From assembly GCA_029721515.1 (NCBI GenBank), contig CM056558.1, positions 13,361,240 to 13,425,239 on the forward strand: a DNA stretch of 64,000 nucleotides, read 5' to 3'. The position numbers were made by a program, and so were the translations under genes. The notes beneath the pieces are model-generated. The model saw nothing but the letters and a program-made list of their open reading frames with translations. It was not told the DNA's origin and did no database searches. Shown one piece after another: positions 23,391-35,400 of this stretch. The stretch is from Synanceia verrucosa. Lineage: Eukaryota > Chordata > Actinopteri > Perciformes > Synanceiidae. The first letter of the stretch is position 1. Each line of letters opens with the position of its first letter.

Positions 23391-25539
23391 TGAAAAAAAA
23401 TAGCATGATTCTCTCCATTCATTAAGGCTCCACAGAAGGAGATTCCATTAATCTGTTCATTAGGCTACATCAAAAATGGAACTACTTATTAAAATCAGAT
23501 CCAGCTGTGTACTCTCGTTAAAGCCCGCCGTACCGTACGAAGCTTAACAATGCTCGTGGCACTAGACCAAAACCCGGCCACAAGAAAGGGGGGGAAATAT
23601 TCGACTGCATTGGCTTGTTTTGACTCAACACACCATGATAATTGCTCCACTCTTAGCAGGGGGCTATGAATAAACATTACTTTTGTCAGCGAGCATCTGA
23701 ATGCTCCATTTCCAATTAATTTACATTTACCCAGGAATGGAGGGAATATCTGCTCTTAATCACTATGTTTTATTTTCTCAATTTCCCCCAAGTCTTTTCT
23801 CATTCTCTCATTCCCTGTCTGGCACTTTCATTCCCCCTCTCACCCACGCTCTCTTTCTTTTTCTACCTCTCTCTCTGGAAAATCCCATTAATCTCAGCCA
23901 GTGGTTTTGAACAAAAGCTATGGGCTAAGCGATTGATCCTGGCATTGATCCCACTCGTCTTAACGATCATAAAGGTGTTAAATTGGTTTCTTGGAGGATA
24001 TGTATTTTTCATTGCTGGCTGCTGCAAGTAGAAGTTCCTGCTTGGAATTTCTCTCATTTCTTTAACCAAACACTGGTGATGATATTAAAATATTAAATAG
24101 ATCACACACTGAAAAGCCTAAAATGTGGATTTTGAGGCCAGTTAGAAGCAATTTCTGGGGAGAGTGTTCTTCACATCAGCGAGAAGCTAAATTCATATAA
24201 TGAGTTTTGCTCCATCCAAGGACAGGTAGAGAAACGTGTAAACTGGAAGCAAAAGTAAAAACGCCTTTGCTTATGTTGCAAAAAAATTCTCCTATGAATT
24301 TATTCTATGCTACAAATACATTTTACATTTCGATTCCAAAGGCAAAATTCCTGTTTTCAACCACAAAACGATTATGTTTCTTGGATAATATGTTTAGTTT
24401 GAGAAAGCATTTCTCAAGAAGTGAGAATACAAAGACTAAAAATACCAGGCTATGAAAAATATTTAGGTGCATTTCTGGGTTTTTTCTGTCCATGTGTTGT
24501 ACCAGCTGTATCAACTACCAATTTGATAACCATGAGCTTGTGGTAAAATATTTTTTGATATTGAGGAAAATTCTAATTTTAATTTTAATTCTAATTTCTA
24601 AAGTTTCAATCGAGCAATTTTCTTGGGCAAAATAAATGAAAACAGCAGAAATTAGGAGGTTGAACTTTGTCATAGATTTGTAATTTCTTTCTTTTCAAGG
24701 CAGTACAATAATGTGCAGTTACACATCAGATTAGCATAGTTATCAGCAATCATTTTCCTTGATTTGCACCATCAGTGACAAAAATGTATATATGTTTATT
24801 GATGGGATAAATGTTACAGTGGTTTAGTTTGTGTGACTCAACCATTATGTGGTTGTAGGGTGAAAGAATGTTACTAACTTGTGTTATGCATTAAAATAAG
24901 AAAAATTACAATCTGGACCATATTATAACATTGTTGTCACTGTGAGCTGCAGAGACAGTCCGGTACATCATCTATGGTGGTGTTGAATTATATTTGTGGC
25001 ACAGAACTGAAAGAAGCGTTAAACTACTTGACTTTCCCTATTTCTATGTTGACTTCCAGAGAGAATTTGTCTTTTTTTGTAAGATATTATTTCAGGATCT
25101 AGTGTTAGTCATAAAACAGCAGTGATAACAAACTGCACAAATTGTGTATCACTTACTGGAGCAAAATGGAGACAACACAACATCTTTGTTTCCTGCTCAG
25201 TCAACAGTCAACATCACTGTAAACAGTGAAACAACAGCAATCTACTCTTTCCATGACCATAGGAATAAATAAAACTGTTTTACTATTTTTCAGTTTTACA
25301 GAGGTCCACAAACTGTTGATTCAAACCAATCAGTCACTATTTTACTACTTGGGTGTATTTCCTCTACACAGAATTCTATTATTCTTTCTTGCATGATAAC
25401 ACAAGGCGACTCGCTCATCAACTCCATGTCAGAAAGTTCATACTATCTGAGTGAGCAGGCAGCGGATCTTGTAAGATCAGGCGCCATGAACGTAGTTCAT
25501 TTGACAGAGCAAAGGAAGAGCTTGTCAGGGAAACAGCTC

Positions 25540-25830
25540 GTGTCGCTGGCACTTAAAAGGTCAGCGGGTTGAACCCCAACCCCTGGCCCGCCCTCACGCC
25601 TGTCTGTCTGTCACCAGTCCCCCATTTCCAGGCGGGTGTCCCCGGCCCTCGTCTAGGCTGCTATCACCCGCCGTCATCCCCTCTGAGCTGCCCCCTTTGA
25701 TGACCTAGGCCTCTTGTCAGAGAAGAGCTTCCAGGCAGGCAGAGTGAGGACAGCCCTTTGATGAGGACCCCGACACTTGCCAGTGCGGCTGACATGCAGG
25801 GGGGGTCCTTTGATGAGCCTGAGCCTTACA
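25540..25830. promoter_or_regulatory. GC-rich element with three identical TCF/LEF-type sites
   Basis: CCTTTGATGA occurs at 25694-25703, 25755-25764 and 25807-25816, all on the + strand, spaced 61 and 52 bp. Each fits the TCF/LEF consensus SCTTTGATS. The first is followed directly by an overlapping TGACCT nuclear-receptor half-site. The surrounding sequence is GC-rich, unique and unlike the AT-rich intron around it. Confidence 0.5.
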
Positions 25831-26090
25831 TGTACCCATCCGTCCACACTCACACACACAGATACACTTGCTTCCAGGGTATATGGAGAAACGAAGAAAA
25901 GAGGAGTGGGACACAGAAGTCTGTGAGTGTGTTTCTTGCACTCTGATGCTTTTAATGAAGGCATTTGAATTTCTTCATCCTATGCTTGAGATGCCAGTCC
26001 CAGCACAGTCAGTGTAGGCATGATAAAGGCATGATAAGGACATGATGGTTGAGGAGCCACTTAACCTTGGTACTTCCCTAATACTACCCC

Positions 26091-26330
26091 CACTGCAAAA
26101 AAGTGGTGTCAAAAAACATGATAAAAATACAAAATCTGAAGATAAAGTTACTCAAAACAAGTCATATTATCTGTCCATGCAGCAAGATAATTTCATTTCA
26201 CAAGATTTTTATGCAAAGTTGAACACTTAAAATAAGAAATTAACTCTTAAAACAAGATAAATTATCTAACATGTCTAAGTGATTGTTTTTTTTATATCTT
26301 GGTAAGAGCCAAATAACTTCCAGTGCAAAG
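26091..26330. mobile_element. MITE-like foldback element (degenerate)
   Basis: It starts cactgcaaaaaagt and contains repeated lysine-codon-like blocks such as aaaacaagat, actcaaaacaag and cttaaaataagaaa. It then ends with tatcttggtaagagccaaataacttccagtgcaaag. This matches my recollection of a very common teleost non-autonomous DNA element whose termini read CACTGCAAAAA. No target duplication is evident. Confidence 0.5.
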
Positions 26331-27442
26331 ATCTGAAGGGTTACCAAAATCAAATGGCAGCGTGGTCGAAGACACCCACTCGATCCTTCACATCCTCCAA
26401 CAGTGTGTGTTATTTTTCTTAGCCAGGTCAATGTTAATGCACAGCTATTGTTTTGTCTTCCTGTAAGATACACAGTGTTCAACACCAGTCCCAATCACCA
26501 GTCATAACAATCCTAATCAACAAGCAACAGATCTGGCTACAGCCACTGTCACATCACAAAATATATTCATTATGTGACATTAGTTGGAAGAGCTACATAA
26601 GAGAAGAGCTGTAGACTTATATTTTTTGTAGACTTCAACAGATCCCTGTGCAATTTTTAGATAGCACAATAAGAAATTCCTTTTGGCGGTATTCATACTG
26701 CACCTGCCTGTGTCACAAAGTTTTATCGATCCACATTCTTCCCACTCCGAGTTGTGGTTGATATCACGCACAGTTCTCACAGACTCAGAGTAATTCACAT
26801 CACTACAAAACCACAGCGTGCCCAGAAAGACACATTAGAAAGATACCACAAAAAAGATTATGTTTGTTGATAGAAAAAAGGGGGAGGAAAGGGGGAGAGA
26901 AAGAAAGAGCCTCTCAAACATTTTCCTCATTCCTTCCTTCTCAGTGTGTCCTTTTTTTGTCTGAGTCTGGCTATGCAGAGTAATGATTAACACAGCCAGG
27001 CATGGGAAGAGACTAACAGTTACAATGGAGGCAGTTGTTTTGGTGTACAGAACCAGCGATTGACCTGCCTCAGCTTCCCAGGCTCACCTGGTGGGTCCCT
27101 GGGAGCCAGCGGCTGGTGTTCAGGAGGCTACTTAATCATTATGATCACTCAGAAACTGCTGGCAACAGGCAAACAGATAAACCTGGCAATGTTGTTAAAT
27201 CAGGCTTGTCGCAATCTACTCATCAACTGAGTGATGGGAAATGCACAGGGAACTTTTGAGCTTTGTGTAAAGTTGAAAAAATCATGCCAGGGGTGCACAG
27301 ACTGACCCATGAGCAGAATTACTTTGCAAACAGCTGTCTGTGAAGCCACTGAGGATGACACAGTGCCTCACCTTTTTTTCTTTTGAGGGTGGGACATTTG
27401 TTTTTTTCCTGCTTTTGACAGAAATTAAAGACATGCAGAGAT

Positions 27443-27533
27443 CAGAATCAGAAACAAGTTTATTGCCAAGTTTGCACAAACAAGGAATTTGACATGGTAT
27501 CTTGGTACATATCATATAAACATATAAATGCAG
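27443..27533 (-). mobile_element. Strongly 5'-truncated LINE-type 3' end
   Basis: On the minus strand this 91-bp segment ends in AATAAACTTGTTTCTGATTC, an AATAAA followed by a TTCTGA-type tail. The core (tttattgccaagt ... acaaggaatttgac) is a familiar teleost interspersed repeat. A 9-bp TGCAGAGAT flanks it on both sides (27434-27442 and 27534-27542), as expected for a target-site duplication. It lies 250 bp upstream of an nr5a2 exon. The family is not assigned. Confidence 0.6.
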
Positions 27534-27779
27534 TGCAGAGATAAGAACCAAAAGATAATAAGGTGACTAAGAATAAATATGGGGTGCAAAAGCTCTGACT
27601 GTGATGTCACAATGTCAGGATAGCTTTTGAATGGCATGGAATTTTTAGTTTATTTTTGTGCTGTTTAATGCACAACAGCTCCTCACATTGACCTCCTAAT
27701 GACTTTTCAGTCATGTCTGTTTTTTTTTTTTAACCCCCACAATTCAAGTAGTTGACCTGATGTGTTTATATCTTACCAG

Positions 27780-27899
27780 GTGGACGACCAGATGAAGCTG
27801 CTGCAGAACTGCTGGAGCGAGCTCCTCATCCTTGACCACGTCTTCCGGCAGGTGATACATGCCAAGGAGGGCTCCATCCTATTGGTCACGGGCCAGCAG
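27780..27899 (+). CDS. nr5a2: nr5a2 exon: LBD helices (VDDQMKLLQNCWSELL segment)
   Basis: A 120-nt, phase 0-0 exon encoding exactly 40 residues, from VDDQMKLLQNCWSELLILDH to GSILLVTGQQ. It follows directly after FFRELK as in vertebrate NR5A2 proteins. The segment forms middle LBD helices in the core of the nuclear-receptor fold, including the conserved NCWSELL helix that lines the phospholipid pocket and coactivator surface. The acceptor is tcttaccag and the donor CAG|gtgagt, which is close to consensus. The neighbouring exons join it in frame without any indel. Retention of the following intron would add about 25 residues and then stop near 27976. Confidence 0.97.
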
Positions 27900-28343
27900 G
27901 TGAGTTGGATAAACTGGCAACTTGGAAACATCTGGCTATACCGCCACTCTTTCCTTTTTCCTCCAAAACCCTGCTAACCATGCATAACTCTCTCCACAGG
28001 GGACTCCGCAACATCTTAACATTTCCCTTAAAGCTCTATTGATCACTCTGCCACACAAGAGTCCCCGCTTCATTAAAAATAGATTATGCTTATAGATATA
28101 TACTAATGTCCCCAGAATAATCAATTTAGCATTTTCTCTTCTCAGTGCATGAAGACTCTGAATAAACAGAGCACTCAGTTATGCGTGGTGTAGCATAGTG
28201 AGTGGGCGGACAGATAAAGAATATGGCTAAGTGTGTTATTTTGTTTGGGGCCCCTTAAGGAACTTGGTGGGAGCCGATGCCTGAGGCCCAAATGCGGGTC
28301 CTCAAAGCATCAGGATGCTGTGATTCTGATTTTGCCTCATGCG

Positions 28344-28399
<56 letters not shown>
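28344..28399. repeat. (CA)n microsatellite
   Basis: CA array with a single T interruption near its start. Confidence 0.95.
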
Positions 28400-28400
<1 letters not shown>

Positions 28401-28699
28401 CCAAACAGTAAACACACAAAGCATGCAGGGAAGACTCCTTCAGCGCTCGGTGATTTTCATAATCTCATTCACACACAAAGACGTGTGAATACGCCTCTGA
28501 GCATGTGGCATGGCTGTCAGTGAGACAAGGAGCCATAAATTATAGATTGGTCGGCTCTCCAAAACATTGCTCTTCAACAAAATGTTTTACAACAATAGAT
28601 CCTAGTATAAATATTGAAGCAAGGCAGGTGCACCGTATAGAGGTCCTGCTTTAATTCCATGATTCTGAATGAAGATAAGGACACTAGAATTAGTATGGA

Positions 28700-29080
28700 T
28701 GTAACAGGTGGTAGAGATTTGGAGAAATGATGAAGGAGAGCAGAAATAGAGGAGTGCTCACCTAGTGTGCAGGAGGAAAGGAAAGGAAAGGAAAGAAGAG
28801 AGAAGGAAAGGAGGGCAATGGAGAAAAAGAGATAATGAAGGGGAGTGAAGTAGAGAAAATTAAAGAAGAATCAGAAGGAAGAAAGGAGGAAAGAGGAGTG
28901 AAGGAGTGAAAAGCTGACAATAAGGAAGAAGTGAAGAAGGTGATGATGGCATTCAGAAAGGAGACAGGACAAAGTAGGGAGGACAGGAGGAGAACATGTA
29001 GGTGATAGGCGGTAGGGGACAAGTGGGGAGAAAAAAGTAAAGGAGGAAGGGGGAGGGGCTGATAAACAGGGGAGGCGCAG
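28700..29080 (+). repeat. Polypurine (GA-rich) tract
   Basis: About 380 bp, mostly purine on the + strand, with an aggaaaggaaaggaaag tandem near 28771. It lies 60 bp before a TG/GA repeat. Confidence 0.85.
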
Positions 29081-29144
29081 GACGGCAGTTTCGTTTGCAT
29101 ACCGTGTTAATGAACAGCTGGTGTTGGGGGGTGCTAGGGGAAAA

Positions 29145-29145
29145 T

Positions 29146-29194
<49 letters not shown>
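29145..29194. repeat. Compound (TG)n(AG)n microsatellite
   Basis: TG units switch directly to AG units at about 29170. Confidence 0.95.
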
Positions 29195-29314
29195 GCTCTG
29201 AAACAGTTCATTATTTCCTATTATTCTCTGCCTGGCCAGGGGTGACAGCACAGCAATAACACCAGGGATATTTAAAACACAGTCGCGGCATTACCCAAAG
29301 CAAATGCCCCCCCA

Positions 29315-29356
29315 TACACACACACACACACACCCGCACACACACACACACACACA
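29315..29356. repeat. (CA)n microsatellite, interrupted
   Basis: CA repeat with a CCCG interruption. Confidence 0.9.
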
Positions 29357-31229
29357 ACAAATCACATAACAAGTATTTGGCCAAACCACTGTGCTGTTCA
29401 TTGCCCACATTGCCTGTCATGTGCTTATAAGTGAATTGTTACAATACACATGTGATATTGGTCTAAGGGATATTATAAGAACTTGATGAATGTGAAAAAA
29501 TGAAAGTCAATACTTGGACTGTCTAAGACTCGCTGTCATATTATGATTTGATCAGATCGTTCTTTGCTAAAACTCAGATAAGAGAACTGGACGTTCTTTA
29601 TTCATTTTGTTGATGTATTCCAATAAGGCAGATAAGGTCACTTAATATAAAATAAGTTGAAGCTGATACAGTTTGTGTTGGGACCAATTTTAGTGTCCTC
29701 AGTTCTTTTTCGAAAATAAAATGTGACTTTAGGACAGACGATTTCTTCAAATGGAAATCTGGGTCGATGCTTCTGACTTTTTGCTTTGAATCAAGCCTCT
29801 TCTTTGCTCTTGTCAATCACACGTTGCACTCATACCGGCCTTTGAAAAGAAATCTATGCTACCAGCAGATATACTGTTATTGCCTGTCATTCAGTTTCAG
29901 TCTTCTGTCTCTTGCTCTTGTCCTCAAATTCATTACTTGCTAATTTCTCTTTCTGCATGTCATCATGTCACCAACAGCAGTGAGAAATGACCCTGAGTGT
30001 GACTTGTTCTTTATCCTGTCACAGGATCAAACGTTCAAATGCATACAGACATGAAGTGACAAAAGAATTGGACTGAACTGTTGAATGATTATGTATGGCC
30101 TCGCAGCTTGGCAGACAGTTTTTGGTGTAAAAAAATAATCCTCGTATTTTGATAGCAAAACGCTCCTGGTGTACATGAAATTCAAATAAGGAAGAAATGC
30201 AAAAACAGAAGTTCCCCGGCCAGTTGTAGAGTTCTATGCTCTCACACAAGGTACATTCTCCAAAGCACATCAAAGCCCTCGACCCATCAAACTGTTCTCA
30301 CCTTCCATATTCATCTTTAACGTTCGGCTGAGACTGTTCATCGTATTCATGATGGGTTAAGATTTGAAGGTTTATTCATATATTTTCGCTCCACATCTCT
30401 CCAGGAGGGATAATAATGTAGTGCTGATTGATTGACTGATACCCAGGTCACCAGGGTTAGTGCTAAGTCTGCTATAGTGACATTATAGCATTTTTTTTCT
30501 CTTCTCTCCTTTTACTTCAGACTAGAAGGCAATAACCCAAGGCATCACCATCAACAGTCCAATCCTTCAATGAAGTTATTTCATGCACAGTTGATTTTAT
30601 GTAAATTGATTGACACCTTGGAAGGGGGGCAGTGTCTGCTTTTCTCCAAGTCATAACTCTTAACTGTCTTGAAGGTGGGAAGGAGGAAAGAGAGTTCAGG
30701 AGAGGAGTTCAGGATAAATTGGGAGAGAGGTGCAGTTGTGCAGAAAAGAAAGAAAATCAGTTGAAAAATGTGACGTATGGTTGCTTTATTTTGACCCGCC
30801 CCATCTTCAGACAGATGAAAAACAGGCTGCAATCATTCTATTTACACAATAAATACATTCCAAATGCAGGGGTGTTTTTAATTGCAAATGTTGGCTCACA
30901 GGGATCCTCTTCCTCCCTGAGCTTTAGGAACTGCACCACACCAACGTCTACCTTCCCCTGGACACCTTCGCACAGTCAATTATGGTAATGAATTGTCAAT
31001 AAATATAAAAATTTAATATCGTCTTGCTTACTCTGAGTGGCAGCTAAGGACTTGCCTCCCAGACAAATGTGCTGCGGCTGCAGATATGAAGTGCACAAAA
31101 AGGTGTTTGTGTGTGTGTGTGTGTCTGTGTGTGTTGGATCGAAGAAAAATGGTATTATGGGAAATCTATCCATTTTATTTTTTTGTCATGTCTCACAATG
31201 CATGCATGTTTGTGTTTTGTTAAAAGAGC

Positions 31230-31258
31230 AGAGAGAGAGAGAGAGAGAGAGGGAGAGA
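31230..31258. repeat. (AG)n microsatellite
   Basis: GA repeat with one GG interruption; a short TG array lies at 31105-31134. Confidence 0.9.
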
Positions 31259-32114
31259 GCAAGAGAGAGAAGTCAAATATGGCAAGTCCAGTCAGTTGGA
31301 GGTGAACTCCTAGGCTCTCACACACCAGTGCACCTACACAAACATCATGTTGTCATGAAACAACTGTTAAACTGCAAAAACCTACTGCCTGAAGCTGCTT
31401 GTTTTGACACATCCACCCGTGTGCTCTGACAGACAGTCCAAAGCTTTTGACTAAGTGTTGAGAGTGCAGTAGCGCAGGTGCAGCGATATTAAAAAAAAAA
31501 TATTATATGAAATTCATGGCATTGTTCAGGGTACAGGCATGTGTTGTATAGTTGTCAATCATTTTGCACATCGGCTGAAATAATTGATAGACACCAGCAG
31601 CACCACGTAATAACAAATATCCACAGTTAGAAACATTGAAATCAAGTGGGAAAGGGTCAAAAAGTAAGAGAGGGAAAGCTTAAATCCATGGAGTCCATGG
31701 AAGCAGAGGAAGTTAAGTTTTGAAAGGCGAGAGAGAGAGATGAAAATATAAAAAAAAACAAATGATGATGTCCATATGACCAAATATAACAATCATTTAT
31801 AAAATGATTTCCAAATGTTCAGTGAAAGTTTCCATATTTCCTTGTCAGTTCTCATTTATAAGACTATTTGCTTAATTGCTCACTGAAAATATAAGAGCAG
31901 AGATGAGCAGCCAAACAGAGTCAAATAACATGACACAGTGGGTTAGTCAGCAGCTGCAACTGATCTAAGCTTACTTATCTACTAATCATAACCTACAGCT
32001 ATCTGGGTATTAAAATCAGCATCCATGAATCAAAGCAAAACTCTGCAGGGTACCTTAAGGGTTTTCCTGCCTTCAGATCATCTCACTACAGCCCTCTCTC
32101 AATGTTTTTTCCAG

Positions 32115-32262
32115 GTGGATTTTGCAGTGATTGCCTCGCAGGCAGGAGCCACCCTCAACAACCTGTTGAGCCATGCCCAGGAGTTGGTGTCCAAGCTACG
32201 CTCCCTGCAGCTGGACCAACGGGAGTTCGTCTGCCTCAAGTTCCTGGTCCTATTCAGCCTGG
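32115..32262 (+). CDS. nr5a2: nr5a2 exon: LBD helices (IASQAGATLNNLL segment)
   Basis: A 148-nt exon encoding 49 residues plus the first base of an aspartate codon, from VDFAVIASQAGATLNN to EFVCLKFLVLFSL. The acceptor is tttttccag and the donor CTGG|gtgagt (phase 1). The phase matches the next exon, whose first two bases complete GAT (Asp). The IASQAGATLNNLL...AQELV...LRSLQLDQREFVCLKFLVLF string is characteristic of NR5A2; NR5A1 differs at many of these positions. It covers helices that line the ligand pocket. The first residues VDFAV differ slightly from my recollection of the mammalian segment (VDYSI), a conservative change. Confidence 0.97.
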
Positions 32263-32559
32263 GTGAGTCTCTGAAAGCCCCGAAGTGGGAAGATACAGTG
32301 TAAGGTTCCTGAGCAACTGTTTCTGCCCCTGGAGGTGGGAAGGGAGGAATGAAAGAAAAGAAGCATGGCCCCTTTCCAACAAATAAAGGTAGAAGGCAAG
32401 CTTTTACACACCACACAACTATGCTATTTAAGTTTCCTTTCCTCCAAAGCAACTGCAAATACATGCTCAATTAACGGGAATGTAAAATGCATGTTGAAAA
32501 TTTGATTTTTTTGTTATTTTGCTGTTGCTGTCTAGAGTTAGTCATAAATTGGGGTCAAC

Positions 32560-32790
32560 TCAGGAGGGTAGAAGGGAGGAAAGAAAGGACAAGAAGGAGG
32601 AGATAGGATGATGATGAAATGGGAGAGAATGGGAATAAGTGGGAAGCAGGTACTGTATACTGTGAAACATTTGGGATGGACAGACGGGAGGGGCCAAGGC
32701 TAGGAACAGAGTGGGAGCATGGGATTTGGGAGGGGAGGAAAGTGGAGGGATAAGTAGCCAAATGAGTTAAGGGACGGAGAGAAGGGGTAC
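32560..32790 (+). repeat. Polypurine-rich tract
   Basis: About 230 bp dominated by A and G on the + strand, with short interruptions, 300 bp after an nr5a2 exon. Confidence 0.75.
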
Positions 32791-32940
32791 GTTGATGTGT
32801 GCACGTGCGTGTGTACATGCATGTGTGTGTTCGGATCCCAGAGCTGCTCTCCACTCTCTAAGCCGAGGTCAGACACTGCCAGGAGACTGTCATCTCTGTC
32901 TCTTTCCTAACAAGTCTGCAGCAAATGACCTCTGAGGAAT

Positions 32941-32944
<4 letters not shown>

Positions 32945-32970
<26 letters not shown>
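32945..32970. repeat. (CA)n microsatellite
   Basis: Pure CA array of 26 bp. Confidence 0.95.
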
Positions 32971-32971
<1 letters not shown>

Positions 32972-33276
32972 TACGACCAAGCCTATTTTAACATCTTACA
33001 TTAGTGAAGCCAATGATGTCAAGGTAGCTTCACTCAACCTGGCCCCTCTATGGCATAGAGAGCAGCAGTGGCATACATATGATGAATATTTTCCTCATCC
33101 TTAGCTACCCCTCTATCCACCTGAAATCCACAAGGGTGATGCATTCACTTCTTCTCTCTAAACAAAGGCAGGGGGACTAATGAACTGCTAAGCAAAAGCA
33201 TGCACACACTCACATGCACAGAGGTGATCAGGCAGGATTAATGTTTGTGTTAGTGGTGTTTGTGGTACAGTGAAGA

Positions 33277-33278
<2 letters not shown>

Positions 33279-33318
<40 letters not shown>
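33279..33318. repeat. (GT)n microsatellite
   Basis: Pure GT array of about 40 bp. Confidence 0.95.
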
Positions 33319-33321
<3 letters not shown>

Positions 33322-35349
33322 GTTTGTCTGTGTATATGTGTGGGTTGGTTTTTTTCTTTCTATGGGGCACGGGTGTTGCTGGGGCTCAGGGTCTAAATAA
33401 TTTGGCAGAAACATCATCCATAATGAAAGGCTCACCTGTGGGATGTGTATCGCCCCCGGCAGTGCCTGTTCAGGCCTCCCGTGAAAGAAGCCCGACACAG
33501 ACGGCGTACAGCGGGCTGAGGGGATCAGTGTTGGCGCAAGGGGCGGGGGTTTGGTTGGGCGAATGATGGGTTGGGGGGGGGCTCGAGTAATGTAAAGCCA
33601 GGAGATTTAGAATTGATTAATATCTCACGCAGCTGAATAGAGATGTGGTTGAGATACATACATTTAACCAGCAAAGTGCATCACATGTGTGGCAATGAGA
33701 GGTGTGGATGGGCACAAAGCTGCTTTTCATTCACAAGCAGAGATAATAAGGATCTCAGTGAAATGAACCATGAAAGTAGCTCTGACTAAAATATTAGACT
33801 CTCCCTCTTTATTGGCTTTATTTAATCACTTTATATAAACACTGTTTGACCATGTCTGAGAAAATAGTCTTTATTTTGATTTGACATGTTACAATAACCT
33901 TAAACATGTCAGGTATTTTGTAGAAAGCAAGCATTGCAAAAATAGCATTGGATGTAAAGGAAATGATTAAAAGCTGTAGAATGGTTTTGCAGAATCATCC
34001 AATATCTACACTGTAGACTGTGCTTGATTTTACTCAGTATTTCTCCCTCCATCCCTGTCTGTGGATATCGGTCACTTCCTCCCCAGCCAGAAGAGCTCTT
34101 AGTTAGGCCAGCTGTCGATAAAGACTCCAGCTGAGAGGAGACACTTGACCTGATCTGTGTGTGTGTTTGCCTTTCTATCACACTGTCCCCTGTCACTCTT
34201 TTCTCGTCTTAAGCGAAGGCTTTGACCCTCTATCAAGAAAGAGATTATCACTCTTAGAGCATTGATCTCTTAAGTGTTTGTAGGACTGTGAGCAATGATC
34301 GTGTGCATTCTGTGCTGAGTAAGAGACCCACAAAACGGCAGAGAGATAGAGAGAGTGAATGCTGCTTGGGTCAGAGTTCAGTAAAGGATTACGACTAGTA
34401 GTTGCATGGTGTCAGAACACTATTAATTGAACTTTGATTTCCTTTAAAAGGCTTACAGACCTAATAGAAAGACTGGTGACATGAAAGCCCATGTGGTGAG
34501 AAATAACTGAGGAAAATAAAAAGTGAAAATAAAGGCTTTTCTTTCCATTTTCTAGGGGATTTAACTGCACAATATAGCCTACTGTACATACTCAGAAAGA
34601 AGTAGTAGGAAATAAGAAGTTATGGAGCATGTGCTTCCTAAAATGAGTAGGTCCTGTGATATAGTGATGCTTAAAACCTAATTAAAGTCCCCAAAACATC
34701 TACAATGGAAAAAGAAAAAGAAAATAGCAACACTGATCAACTTTCTCCAAATCTCATACAGATGTATGCCTAAAGCATGTCGCCACACAGACAGTTTCTG
34801 GCAAAGCAGACACAGTGACAAAGGTCAGAGAGTGTTCAGCCAGCAACCAGTTAACCCAGCGCTACAGGTCAGACCCCCATCAGGTGTAATTGGGTGAGAC
34901 AGGCGCTGCCAGTCCTTGTCAGCCGAGAGGAGAACCAGAGTAGCTGCCAGACTAGCGTGGGGTGGTAAATGTTCCCAGCGGAGAGAGCCCATTTGTGGAC
35001 ATAGCCCTAAATAATGCTCCCATATTGAAGCCTTTAGAAGGAACAAAGCAAGTGAAAAGCTCCTATAATCTGGAGAATTTAAGCTTGTGTTTGATTCCCC
35101 CATAGAAAAGGTTTATTTAAAGTAGTCACACTGGTAGTTCTAACTATCTTACAGAATTTTCACGTCCCCCTTTATACTGTTTTAAATCAAAGAACATGTC
35201 AAAACTGTATTATAAATTCATTTTATGGATAACAGTACTGGAACCCTGGAACTATGGAAATACCCTTTACACTGTTTATCTAATAGGCCTAATGGCAGGC
35301 TTATGAAATACACTAAATATGAACAGAGTTTTGACTTATGTAATTTCAG

Positions 35350-35400
35350 TATTGATTAAGGCTGCAACTGTTGATTATATCTTAATTATTCTGTAAAAAT
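35350..35400. mobile_element. Possible hAT-type MITE remnant
   Basis: The string attaaggctgcaactgttgattatatcttaattattctg resembles the start of the common teleost repeat GGGCTGCAACTAACGATTATTTTC. It is short and diverged. Confidence 0.25.

Larger units (their letters stand above)
6651..27779 (+). other. nr5a2: nr5a2 intron, 21.1 kb
   Basis: Intron from the gtaggtgtgc donor to the ttataccttaccag-like acceptor (gtttatatcttaccag). It contains no exon that I can support on either strand. Visible content is many CA/TG microsatellites, two long polypurine tracts (about 12.23-12.47 and 13.80-14.33 kb), pyrimidine-rich patches (14.64-14.73 and 23.77-23.88 kb), a G12 run, a MITE-like repeat at 26.09 kb and a truncated LINE tail at 27.44 kb. 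It also holds the DR1 site, the TCF-site cluster and other candidate regulatory patches. The remaining AT-rich unique DNA (for example 9.6-12.0, 16.6-17.1, 20.8-22.3 and 24.0-25.4 kb) shows nothing assignable. Confidence 0.9.
27900..32114 (+). other. nr5a2: nr5a2 intron, 4.2 kb
   Basis: Intron between the two internal LBD exons; the acceptor is caatgttttttccag. It holds a (CA)n array at 28344, a polypurine tract at about 28.70-29.08 kb, a compound (TG)n(GA)n repeat at 29145, an interrupted (CA)n at 29315 and a TG/GA pair at 31.1-31.26 kb. Stretches 29.4-31.0 and 31.3-32.1 kb are AT-rich unique sequence in which I see nothing. Confidence 0.9.

Noticed and set aside
25565..25590. tRNA B-box-like gggttgaacccc
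   Set aside because: No A-box or cloverleaf could be found around it.
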